From contig CM061919.1 in assembly GCA_031002005.1 (NCBI GenBank), positions 219,478,739 to 219,542,738 on the forward strand: 64,000 bases of DNA, in the 5' to 3' direction. Below, piece after piece: positions 45,380 to 55,254 of the stretch (position 1 is its first letter; every line of letters starts with the position of its first letter). A model generated the notes under the pieces. That model was not told the origin of the DNA. It made no database searches and was given only the letters and a program-made list of their open reading frames with translations. A program made the position numbers and the translations under genes. This stretch comes from Vandiemenella viatica (Eukaryota; Arthropoda; Insecta; Orthoptera; Morabidae).

Positions 45380-46740
45380 GAGGTTTTCTTGGTGTTGCAA
45401 ATGAATGAAATTTTCTTGGGTAACTAGCCAAAGTAGACCATCGATTAAACACGACATTGCGGCAGTCACAATCTCTGCCGCCATTTTCGAGTGACCTGGT
45501 GGCTGTGCGCATTGAGATAGAGGTCCGTATGTGTTGGTTTTCTCTATACAGAATGACTTACGGTGCCGTCCGCCTTCTTTTCAATCAAAATATCCAAAAA
45601 TGGTAGGTGACCATTCCTATCCACCTTCATTGTAAATTTAGTGTTTTCATTAATCACATTAAGATGTTGTAAAAATTCTTATAGACTGTTGATCCAGTGA
45701 GGCCATTCTACAAACGTATCATTGACATAATAAAAGAAACAGGCTGGCTGTTTTGGAGCACTTGCTAGAGCATGTTCTTCGAAATGTTCCATATAAAAAT
45801 TGGCTATTGCTGGAGACAATGGTGAGCCCATAGCAACCCTATCATTCTGCTCATAATACTCCTCGTCGAACTGAAAGTAGGTAGACTGGATGGAGCACAT
45901 GGCGGAACAGTTCCACTTCCTTCGCCAGTAACGCCAATGTGTCCGCTAGTGGCACCCTTGTGAAAAGTGACACGACATCAAAGCTGACCATGGTGTCATC
46001 TGCTCCCAGTCGAAATCCTTTCAACACATTGATGAACTCAGCAGAGTTGCTCACATTGTGGGTACATTTCCCACGAGTGGTGACAGTCTACTTGTCAGAT
46101 ATTTTGCTAGTTGGTAAGTAGCCGAGCCTATAGCACTCACTATCGGGCGTAAAGGATTTCCATCCTTATGTATCTTAGGCAGCCCATACAACCTAGGTGG
46201 AACTGGAACTCGTAGCCGGAGGCGCTTGCTTATTTCAGCATCTATTCCTGATTCTTTCAACAGCTTTATAGTTTTTCTCGTCAATGCAGGGGTTGGATAC
46301 TTAATAAGTCTCATATAGGCATCGTCATCTAACATCTGCGACAGCTTCTGCGGGAGGATAATGATTTCCATATCCTCTTGGAGCGTTCAAAGAGCCTTGG
46401 ATTCAGATGCAATATTTGCCTTCGGAGGTTTAGCCCTGCATAATATCCTATAAGCTTTCCTTCTAGTTTCCTCAGCAATATCGGAATGAAGACTCCTGAT
46501 GGCCTGCTCAACGCTGTTAACGATATCCTTTATGGGAATATCTTTCGGAACTGGTGCAAAGTTGAGTCCTTTGGATAAAACAGATATCATTGCGTCGTCA
46601 AGACGTTTTCCAGAGAGATTCTTAGTTCAGGCGAAGACTGAGAATGTTGGCTCCCAGGAAGATTTTCATATTTCGCACATTGGCACACCTTCGCTCGTCG
46701 TTGGTGTATCTGGCTGCTGGCAGTTGTAGCACTGTCAACC
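45380..46740 (-). pseudogene. PLE reverse transcriptase relic, endonuclease deleted
   Basis: Read on the - strand from 46740: ISVLSKGLNFAPVPKDIPIK (N-terminal PLE motif), RVPVPPRLYGLPKIHKDGNP (RT core), MVSFDVVSLFTRVPLADTLA, VAMGSPLSPAIANFYMEHFE, FFYYVNDTFVEWPHW (catalytic motif with the first Asp of YVDD changed to Asn), and LPFLDILIEKKADGTVSHSV (45560-45640). After VYRENQHIRTSIS the sequence jumps straight into the 3' end (SLENGGRDCDCRN), so the whole GIY-YIG domain is missing. Frames shift at about 46050 and 46380. It meets the + strand PLE piece at about 46740. Confidence 0.88.
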
Positions 46741-47585
46741 CAACTTTCCACAAGAACGGGTACAATGAGGCGTTAATAAACTTGGTTTGCAGATGAAGGA
46801 GGAGGAAAATACACCAGCAGGAAGACCCAAGCCACTTCGCCTTCCTTCCTTATGTGGGAGCAACTACTGCTAAGATAGGCAGAATTTTACATAAATGTGC
46901 CATTAAAACCATTTTCTGACCACCAGCCAAAATTAAGAATATACTGCAATCACCGAAGGATGACATAGCCTTATGAACACTTGGCATATATCGCATTCCT
47001 TGTGAATGCAGGAAAGCTTACATCGCACAGAAAACCCGATGTATTAACCAAAGGTGCACCGAATATACACACAACGTTCGCCTGAGTCAGATTGACAAGT
47101 CAGCGGTTGCTGCGCACAGTGTCGACACGCAACATGGCTTTAATTTGAAAGAAACAAGAATTCTTGTGCATACAAGAGGTTATTGGGATAATATTTTCTC
47201 TGAAGATATCGAAATCCGTATCTCGAAGGATCTCGTTAACAGAGATAACGGATTTCAGTTAAGTCAGGCCTGGAGCCCAGTAATCCAGAAAATGAGACTA
47301 CAGCAGGACGTCTGGAAAGCACACCCCTCTCCTGAGTGTCAGCAATCAATGGTACCTGCCAGCAGCTAATGGCTTCCACCAATAGGAAAGCTTCCTGCTA
47401 GTGGCCAACATTTCCCGTCACTAGCCATTGGCTGACCGGAAAAAGGATTTGCATGATATATAAGTGGCTCTATAACCTACCGGCAGCAGTCACTTGACAA
47501 TGGCGGCAGAGATTGTGACCACTGAAATGTCACATTTAATCGATGGACTAACTCTGATAGTTACCCAAGAAAATTTTTATTCAAA
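46741..47585 (+). pseudogene. PLE GIY-YIG endonuclease end, opposite orientation
   Basis: The + strand reads KNGYNEALINLVCR, then RRRKIHQQEDPSHFAFLPYV, then after a stop LGIYRIPCECRKAYIAQKTR (GIY and a degenerate YIG), IDKSAVAAHSVDTQHGFNLK and SEDIEIRISKDLVNRDNGFQ with LSQAWSPVIQKM. The 3' end (AATGGCGGCAGAGATTGTGA and TCGATGGACTAACTC) pairs with the complementary sequence at 45395-45500. So the two PLE fragments share their 3' ends in inverted orientation. Confidence 0.86.
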
Positions 47586-48085
47586 GACAGAGGAAATAAC
47601 TATTGCTTATTAAAGATGACAGAAGGACTGCACATAGTTGTAAATAATTAATATGTCATTACAGAAATTTTGCTTGTAAATCTTTCATTGTCATAAGAAC
47701 ATAATGTGCAATGTCTAACAATCAAGAGATTTTCATTCTTTGCCATTAATCACTTACCTGTTGAAATTAAGTCTCTGAGATCTAGTTTGTAGTTACATTT
47801 GAACCATTTACACATCAAATTTTCCATCCTTATAAATAGTTGTTCTATTAATATTCTGTGCTCAAAGAACATGTACTACAATGGTCCTCCTGAAATAATC
47901 TATAAATGTTCCAATTATACTCCCAGTGAACATAGATCATTTTCCTTGCACAGTTAACCCAGTCAATCAAGCTTATCCTAAACAGTGCCAATTTTTTCTT
48001 TGAGTTCTCTATCCTGTATTTTCTTTGTATCCTTTGGCCTTGTTACTAATTGAATCTTTACAATAATTAAAAACCACAGATGACT
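47586..48085. other. Short intron gap, nothing recognised
   Basis: Between the PLE pair and the SINE at 48094. No motif seen. Confidence 0.4.
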
Positions 48086-48093
48086 ACAGTTTT

Positions 48094-48337
48094 GCAACCG
48101 AGCGTAGTGGGTGAGTGGTTAACGCTCTGGCCTCGCATTCGGGAGGACGCCAGTTCAATTGCCCATCCGTGCAGCCAGATTTGGGTTTTCCATAATTTTC
48201 TCCAAATCACTCCAGGCGAATGCCGAGATGCTTCCTTGAAAGGGCCATGGCTGAATTCCTTCCCATTCCTTGTCCCCAGCCCCTCCTGCCTCTAATAACA
48301 TCGCCATTGATGAGGTGTAAAGCCATAAAAAAAAAAA
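48094..48337 (+). mobile_element. tRNA-derived SINE with poly-A tail and target duplication
   Basis: The best preserved SINE of the window. tRNA-like head: GTAGTGGGTGAGTGGTTAAC (A-box region), GGCCTCGCATTCGGGAGGAC and CAGTTCAATTGCCC (B box). Body: CAGATTTGGGTTTTCCATAA, GAATGCCGAGATGCTTCC and GAAAGGGCCATGGC. Tail: a run of about 12 A. The 8-bp sequence ACAGTTTT lies on both sides (48086-48093 and 48338-48345). Confidence 0.9.
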
Positions 48338-48423
48338 ACAGTTTTCCCTCAATACAAATGAAACTATGAGTTATGCCCTGTGACTTTTAGCTAGGTTGGT
48401 GATTAATAATATTAATATACACC

Positions 48424-48565
48424 ATCCTGAAGGGCTCGGGATCAACTTCCACAGTTTGATTTTCTCTCGTTTCCCAAAATCTCTCCCAAAAGATGATGGG
48501 ATGTTTCCTTCTCATTCTTCATCAAAAATCCTACCCTGACCTTAATCCATGTTACATAAAGCATT
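48424..48565 (+). mobile_element. tRNA-derived SINE, body fragment
   Basis: CTCGGGATCAACTTCCACAG is followed by TTTGATTTTCTCTCGTTTCC, AAGATGATGGGATGTTTCC and TCTTCATCAAAAATCC, which align with the body of the SINE at 48094. The head is eroded. Confidence 0.5.
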
Positions 48566-48829
48566 TAAAAAAGCTAATGACTTGCCATCACATACTAAGT
48601 AGCTGGTACTAACTTAACCCAAATACTTAGATTCCTGATTCCATTTACTTGCCTCCAATGTATCATATTCCATTACTATCTAATATTGTAATAAGCAACT
48701 CTGGGTCATCAATGATGTCATCTGTCACGCCATGAAGTCACTCTACTACATCGCACCATGATGTCATTCTTTATGCCATTGTTCTATGTTAAGCACGTTA
48801 TTCAATAACATGTCTAAGCATTCGCGAAT

Positions 48830-51025
48830 AAATTAACTGATGGAACACTGAAATAAAAGTATGTATTGCATTTAAATCGACATATGAATCATTAGATGCA
48901 TATATTTACATATTAATCTTTGGATATATAGAAGTATTCCTTAAATTCTTTGTCCGTAGATATGTAAGATAAAAGCTTTAAGTTTCGAGCATCAATGTTA
49001 GCGAAACTTTTGATTAGAGTGTTACTTAGCATTGATCAGAATCAAACTGGCATTTGACGTTATAGCAGAGGGCATGAATAATTTAGTTTAGTTGCACACT
49101 TATCACGATCTATTTAGCCTAGATTGCAATTAATACAAATATTATGTGACATAATGTAAGTTTATAAGGTTTATCTTAATTTCCTTTGCTTTCACTGAGC
49201 AATATTACTGAGGTTATTATTTCAGCAACATGTAACTGTGTCAGGGTTGTTGTGCAGTCACTGGGACTCATCCAGGAATTTTCATTTTGGTCTGAAAGCT
49301 GTTTCACATGTTCGTTGGTTGATATTATTTAATATATGTTGCTCTTAGAGTTGTAAAATACACAAACTTCACTCGAAAAGTGCCGTAACATTAAGTGGTG
49401 AGCTACTGGGAGAAGGCTCTTAGCGATGTACAATGATAACGCAAACATTCCTTCAACAACATTGTTTAGTAATATGTTTCTATTACACCCATCAAGATAG
49501 TATATAATGAAAAAAACTTCAAGCAAAAAAAAAAAAAAAAAGAAAAAATGCTGTAACGTTACACACTAAACAATTAGAGTACGCTATTTGCTATAATATG
49601 CAACCTCCAGCGATACTAATATTGCATACAACAAAATGCATAAATGACCAACAACTCTGAAGAAAATCAAACCAACTTAACTTTATATTAAGTCCATTAA
49701 GCTGTAAAAGGAAGCTTCTATGTCCATTCTAGTCCAGGCTACATTCCAACCTATCCACAGGTGCCACTAATGATTCTGCTCAAAAATAATGATAATTTAA
49801 ATGTTTAATATATCCAAATTTCTAGCAAACTATGTTTTAACAACATGAACCAAATGTTATTTTGGTACAGCCTGCATTTCAACTACAAAAACTAAATTCC
49901 TTCATTCACTATCGGTTCAAAGCTGTTGCAGTTTTTTTTTGTGAGTGTAGTTTGTTCCAGATTTATATTTTTCATGTGATAGCAACATATTCCCAAATAA
50001 TACCGTTCAAAGAATGTTTGCATGATCATTATACTTCGCTATAAGGCTTATCCCAGTCGTGTGTGGTATAGCGTTACAGCACTTTTCGAGTGAAGTTTGT
50101 GAGGTATGTATATATTTTACAGCTCTAAGAGCAACACACATTAAACAGTATAATCTATCAAATGTGTGTAACAATTTTCAGACCAGACGAACAATTTCTT
50201 TATGAGTCCCAGTGATTACACTAGAACGCAAATAATTTATATTGCGATGCAGTATTGCCACTAAAATGCAATACAGTACATGTATTAATATGTGTGAGAT
50301 TGAAGTATTGTTTTCCTGGTGGCAAATTTATCATAGTATGTGGTTAGGTTGAAATGCAACCTGGACCTGGATGGAAATGTTTTGCTACACCACAAGGTGT
50401 GTGGAATTACACTGAATTTTATTTTATAACAATTCTATGTAGTTAAGCAATTGCTAAGAAATGTACTGCCAAAACACTGAAAAAAGTATGCATTTTATAT
50501 AAATTGGCATATTAACTATCAGTTGCTTTTATACTGAAATTATTACTTAATTTGAGTGAAAGAAGTTCCAAATTGATCGCGATCTATACTGCCTAAATGA
50601 CAATTAAACCTAATATTATGTGGCATAGTGTATGTTGTTAAGATTTATTTTTAGCATCCTTTGTTTCCATTGGGGTCATTATTTCAGCCACATGTAAGAT
50701 GTGTTAGCCTTTAAAACATCGATTTTCATCGCAGGTAATAAGGAAGAAAGGTATAAGAACCCATGAAGATTTTTGATCAATTTTATATCGCGATGCATGA
50801 TGACATTGATGTGCAATACAGTTCGCATGTGATTTAAGCATTGCTTTTCTAGCGACAATCTTAGCAGAGTTGGGGTTAGGCTGAAATGCATCCTGGACCA
50901 AGTGACAACTGAAGCTTTTTGCTACAGCACAAGGGACGATAAATTACAATGAGCTTTATTTTATAACTATTCTATTTAGTTAAGCAACTGCAGAGAAATA
51001 AATTACCATAACACTAAGTTAAACC
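48830..51025 (+). repeat. Duplicated unknown repeat, first copy interrupted
   Basis: The segment 49100-49240 (ATCTATTTAGCC, ATATTATGTGACATAATGTA, TTATTTCAGCAACATGTAA) recurs at about 50575-50705 (ATATTATGTGGCATAGTGTA, TTATTTCAGCCACATGTAA). The segment 50230-50490 (GCGATGCAGTATTG, AGGTTGAAATGCAACCTGGA, ATTTTATTTTATAACAATTC) recurs at about 50787-51020 (GCGATGCATGATG, AGGCTGAAATGCATCCTGGA, TTTATTTTATAACTATTC). The repeat unit is therefore ~555 bp, two copies in tandem, with the first copy split by the element at 49251-50222. A related piece lies near 57535-57590. No coding content. Confidence 0.7.
49251..50222. mobile_element. ~970-bp foldback element
   Basis: The left arm GTGCAGTCACTGGGACTCAT...GCTCTTAGAGTTGTAAAATA...CAAACTTCACTCGAAAAGTG pairs with the right arm (50065-50222), which ends GAGTCCCAGTGATTACAC. 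The arms are ~145 and ~160 bp with moderate divergence. The interior has no ORF; it includes an A run at 49528-49545. It lies inside the first copy of the duplicated repeat. Confidence 0.75.
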
Positions 51026-51770
51026 TGTCATTTTTGGCGGGCTTTGGGACTAGTCATTATAATAATATGGTGAGCCTCAGTGTGTACATCTCTGACACCC
51101 TTGTTATATATCTCACCTCTTAAACTTGTTGAGATTTATACTATAAAAATTATACTTTTACTGAAATATTGTAGAATTTCTCCATTTATTTGTTTGTCAT
51201 GGTCTTTCTGCCTTCATCTGTGGTGAGTGATGGGTTTACTTTCCCTACCCTTTTCTTATTTACATTATTGTCATTATTTTCTTGGAATTCTTTGGCTCTG
51301 CGAGAATAAGGTCATTAGAGCTTGGAGATTGTTGTTGGAACTAACTCAAAGAAAATGTCCTGCTTTAAAAGAATGAAATATTACCTCTGTCACCAAGCTT
51401 TACTCATCTATTTTATTATAACTTTGTTCTGTGAAGTAGTCTGCTTTCATTTGAATCTTTGAGGACAGTCTTCCACTGCATACATTTTTTCTTGTATTGC
51501 ATAATGCTGACTACATTCATCCCCAATGCCAGTGAATCAGCTGTTATATTATATGTCTCTGATACAACTTGTGTCTTCTGTGTAAAATCTCCCCACCTTT
51601 TGTAGTGTGGGTTTTCTTGTTCAGTCTCAGTTTTTATTCTGTATGTAAATAGTAACTCTTTCTGTTTAGCATGTTTAAAACTTTGTTTATTAACCCTTTT
51701 CTCCATTTTTTTAAATTTTATATTCTATATAATTTAAAGACTTATTATGTTTGCTTTTCAACTGTTTTAG
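51026..51770. other. 3' part of the 36.8-kb PGM2 intron
   Basis: Upstream of the exon at 51771. The polypyrimidine stretch TTTGCTTTTCAACTGTTTTAG gives the acceptor. Otherwise nothing recognised; the - strand frame at 51416-51706 has no known motif. Confidence 0.5.
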
Positions 51771-51992
51771 GAAACATTAACAGGATTTAAATGGATGGGA
51801 AATAAAATAGATGAGCTGATCTCACAGAAAAAGATAGTTCTTTTTTCATTTGAAGAAGCTATTGGCTTCTTGTATGGCACTGCTGTGTTAGACAAAGATG
51901 GAATCAGCTGGAATTCATGCAGCAGAAATGGCTGCATATTTACACTCACAAAAGATGACTATTGCCGATAAGTTGAAGGATATCTATTCAAA
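51771..51992 (+). CDS. PGM2: PGM2-like gene, internal exon with a frame disruption
   Basis: Acceptor CTGTTTTAG before 51771 and consensus donor GTAAGTAC after 51992. The first part reads ETLTGFKWMGNKIDELISQK, then LFSFEEAIGFLYGTAVLDKD; FEEAIG is the sugar-binding loop of the phosphohexomutase fold. After DKDGI the match moves to another frame: AGIHAAEMAAYLHSQ, then MTIADKLKDIYSK, which fits the family to the exon end. The exon starts in phase 0 and should end two bases into a codon (the next exon completes K-Y-G-H), needing a length of 2 modulo 3, but its length is 222. A 2-base loss (or 1-base gain) near 51906-51912 explains both facts. It may be a sequencing or assembly error, or a real mutation; in the raw frame it stops at TAA 51969-51971. 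Confidence 0.9.
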
Positions 51993-52906
51993 GTAAGTAC
52001 CATATAGAGTAATTGTTTTATAGGAAAATCTTCTGGTTTTAGACTGTCTTGTTCTGCTTAGGAATCTTACATATATGTGTAACTATAATGGCGTGGGAGA
52101 TACGGTGGTTGAAATTGGTCGATGTAGGCCTTTTTCATATTTCGACCGAAGACGTGTTTCCCTGTATTTCAATTTGCAGTTATAAATATTCTGCGCAGAT
52201 CTCTGATTAGCTTCGAGTCTCCCATCATGCACTACGGTGGTTACATGTCGGTAGCTGTCAATGAAAATTCTTTGCAAGTACAAACAAAGTTGTAGGCACC
52301 ATCTAGTTTATGAATACAAGAAGAGAAGGAACAAAAGGTTTTAAGAATTATTTCCCAATTTGTTTTAATTTAAAAGTGAGAAGTTGTCTCTGATCAGAAA
52401 TCATTTCTCTATCCAAAGAATATAACCCTGTTTGCTGGAGACAGTTAATAAAGATTAGTTCAGAACAAGTACAATGTGTTCATTCTTTACATTTGATGAA
52501 CAGAAGGTAAGCTTGTTAAAGATGGTGGTGTTAGGTTGAAAGAAATCCAAGAACTTGTGGCATAGAGTTACATATTATAGAATTTTGAAAGATAATATGG
52601 GATTATAGAGGTTTGGTGGACACATGATTCTTTAGGTATTTGAAAACTGTTTGTTGAATTTTTTCTAAACAGTTTGTTGGTCCTAAATCACATCCGTTTG
52701 TCACAAAACAAAATAGCTAAAATATATTTCTATGCTTGCAGAAGTAAAAAAATGACTAATCCCAAGATTTTAAGATCAGGAAATTAAACCCCAGAGTCAC
52801 AGTGTTAGATTCTCTAGTTTTATTTAAATACCTTCAACAGTGACATGGCAAAGAAGGAGACTAAAAATATAAAGATTATTGATTTCACAATGTTGTTATA
52901 TTTTAG

Positions 52907-53012
52907 GTATGGCCATCATATCAGCAAAAACTCATATTTCTTTTGTTATGACCCAGAAATAATGAAAAGAATTTTTAATAGACTACGAACCTTTGAAGGC
53001 ACACCAAATACA
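52907..53012 (+). CDS. PGM2: PGM2-like gene, internal exon
   Basis: Acceptor ATATTTTAG before 52907, donor GTAAGTTC after 53012. The exon completes a Lys codon and then encodes 35 residues: YGHHISKNSYFFCYDPEIMK, then RIFNRLRTFEGTPNT, matching the segment between the third and fourth domains of PGM2 ('YGYHI...SYF.C.D...I...F..LR'). It ends in phase 0. The frame is intact. The preceding intron is only ~0.9 kb. Confidence 0.93.
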
Positions 53013-53175
53013 GTAAGTTCCATTGATCAAAATCATTATGTCAACATCAGTTTACTGCTAAACAAATAAGTATTGGTAATTAACAAAACATTCTTTCTGA
53101 TGTAGTTATGGTTTATTTAGCACAGAATTCCAGTTTAATTTTTTTTTTTTTGTTTTAAAATTTGTTTTGTTTCAG

Positions 53176-53402
53176 TACCCACAATCATTATGTCAGGGTA
53201 AATATAAAATCATTGCTGTTCGTGATCTGACTACTGGCTATGATTCATCTCAGCCTGACAAGAAGGCATTGCTACCTACTTCTAAATCCAGTCAAATGTT
53301 GACATTCACATTTGAAAATGGATTAGTAGCCACACTGCTACGCAGTGGCACAGAACCAAAACTGAAGTATTATGCTGAACTTTGTGCTACTCCAGAAGAA
53401 AA
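53176..53402 (+). CDS. PGM2: PGM2-like gene, exon with the phosphate-binding loop
   Basis: Acceptor TTGTTTCAG before 53176, donor GTAAGTTA after 53402. It encodes [20 protein letters not shown], then [20 protein letters not shown] and [27 protein letters not shown] is the C-terminal domain phosphate-binding loop that holds the non-transferred phosphate. The exon starts in phase 0 and ends two bases into a codon, so at least one more coding exon, for the last ~40 residues, must lie downstream. I could not find it before 64000. The frame is intact and conservation is high, which argues that the gene is, or recently was, under selection. Confidence 0.95.
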
Positions 53403-55250
53403 GTAAGTTAAATTCATTTATATACACAACTTTGCGTAAGTGACCAGTGATTTATTTTGAGGCAATTAATATCAAAGGGCACACAGTTCTAATTTCTATA
53501 CAACTTTAATTATTCTTCCCATACAAATGTTTGGCTGTAACATAATTGTATATTTACCATTTGATGAGGCTGTTGGATTCATCTAAAGCTGTTGTTGTGA
53601 TGGTGGCTTATCAAGGTCAATTCTTAAATTATTGTTTATATATTTATATTTATTTGGATAATAGGTTATTTGCATGTAAAGCTTAAGCAATGTAACTATC
53701 AGCATTTAAAGAAATGTTGATAATAAGTATAACATTTGCCCTAACTTTTTGTGTGACTTAAAAATAAACAAATTCATGCAAATAAACCATCCTGTCTGAT
53801 AGTAAGTTGAAGCAAAATTATAATACACATAAAGAGAAATGAAATTTTTTTGTTATAAACTTATCTTTAAATTGTTGTCACTGGCCAATATTCATTTCCA
53901 AGTCTATGTTTCTCCCTTGCAGTTATTTATTATGTACAAAAGAGAATAAGTGGTAAAATATGGAAAGAACAAAACTGGAAGAACAGTTATGTCAGACTGG
54001 AGGCTCTCTCGGTGATGTATACAGATACAATTTTCTTGGTAAACTAGCCAAGTGAGAACATTTTCATAAGAGTGGAGACTTTCTTGGAATTTTATATAGA
54101 TTAAATTTTCTTGGGAATGTTGAGAAATGAGATTTATAGGATGATCAACCCTCATAATTTATTTATTATACAGTAAACCTTGGTCTGGATAGATTCTGAT
54201 AAGCTAAACTGTGAGACTGAAATGTCAAGGGTGGTGTAGGGCTGATTATAGACTGCCATAAATCTCATCTGTTTCTGATTTTTTATTGTGATTGGCAGTT
54301 GGTTGTGCACCTGATTAAGGAAACAGAGCAGTATGCACACTCATTTTGTCAATGACATGATAAGCCTTTTAACTGGCCTTCCTTAAGTTTACTACCAAAG
54401 ATACTAGAAGACTTGCTACCACTACCTAAATTTATTTTTAAGATCTGAAAAATTTTGATCGGCATCATTATCTTATTTCATATCTGGAAATTTTTATTTG
54501 TTCTTTACAACAAAAGTAAACATAAATATCTGTAACTCATGATAAATTATTGATTTCAGCCATGTTTAACGATGATGGAAACTATTTCATGGGTGAATAT
54601 ACAAAACAAACAAACAAGATGTAAATGTCATATATAAGAACTATATAACAGCTGATTACTCAGAAATATAGGCCATCCTTTTCTTGCGTTTCACAGTAGC
54701 ACTGATTTTGAATGTTTCAATTTTGCATGTCAATTTCCACAATGCTTTTACCTGCAAAATTTGTCTCACTTTCCTTGATCTATTGAAGTGAAGCAGATGA
54801 TCCTTATGGTCTAGTTGATCTTCTGCAGCAGGTGTTACCTGTGTCTGCTTGGTCTCTTGTATCAGAATGTCATCTGTCACAGTCCGGGTTGAATTGTCCA
54901 ATCTCTTCTTTTCTTTGGTATGCCTTTTGACCAACCAACTTTATGTTGGAATATGCCTTGTCAGCAGCGCCATTTACTGTAAAACTTGTGACCTCACTGC
55001 ACCCAGTTCATCCCTTCACATATCCTGTCATAGTCATCATGTGAATTAAATTACTTTCTAGACTTAAATGAGTTTCACTATTGGTGGAAATACTTCCAAA
55101 GTGGCCGATTTTTTTTTTTTGGTCGCCAAGTGGTTTATAATTCAACTAAAGTAAAATATTTGATTACTTTGTTAAACTTTTCAAATTATAATTTTTTTCA
55201 TAAACGGTAAAAAACTCTACTATTTTCATAGTTATTCAAAAAAAGACATC
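53403..55250. other. Intron with PLE-tail-like tandem repeat at 53996-54125
   Basis: At 53996 AGACTGGAGGCTCTCTCGGT is followed by ACAATTTTCTTGGTAAACTA and CAAGTGAG, and a second, similar unit starts at about 54072 (GAGTGGAGACTTTCTTGG ... TAAATTTTCTTGGGAATG). The same word order (AGACTGGAGGTTTTCTTGGT ... AATTTTCTTGGGTAACTAGC) occurs at 45375-45432, at the 3' end of the PLE pair. Otherwise no exon recognised. Confidence 0.55.
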
Positions 55251-55254
55251 ACCT

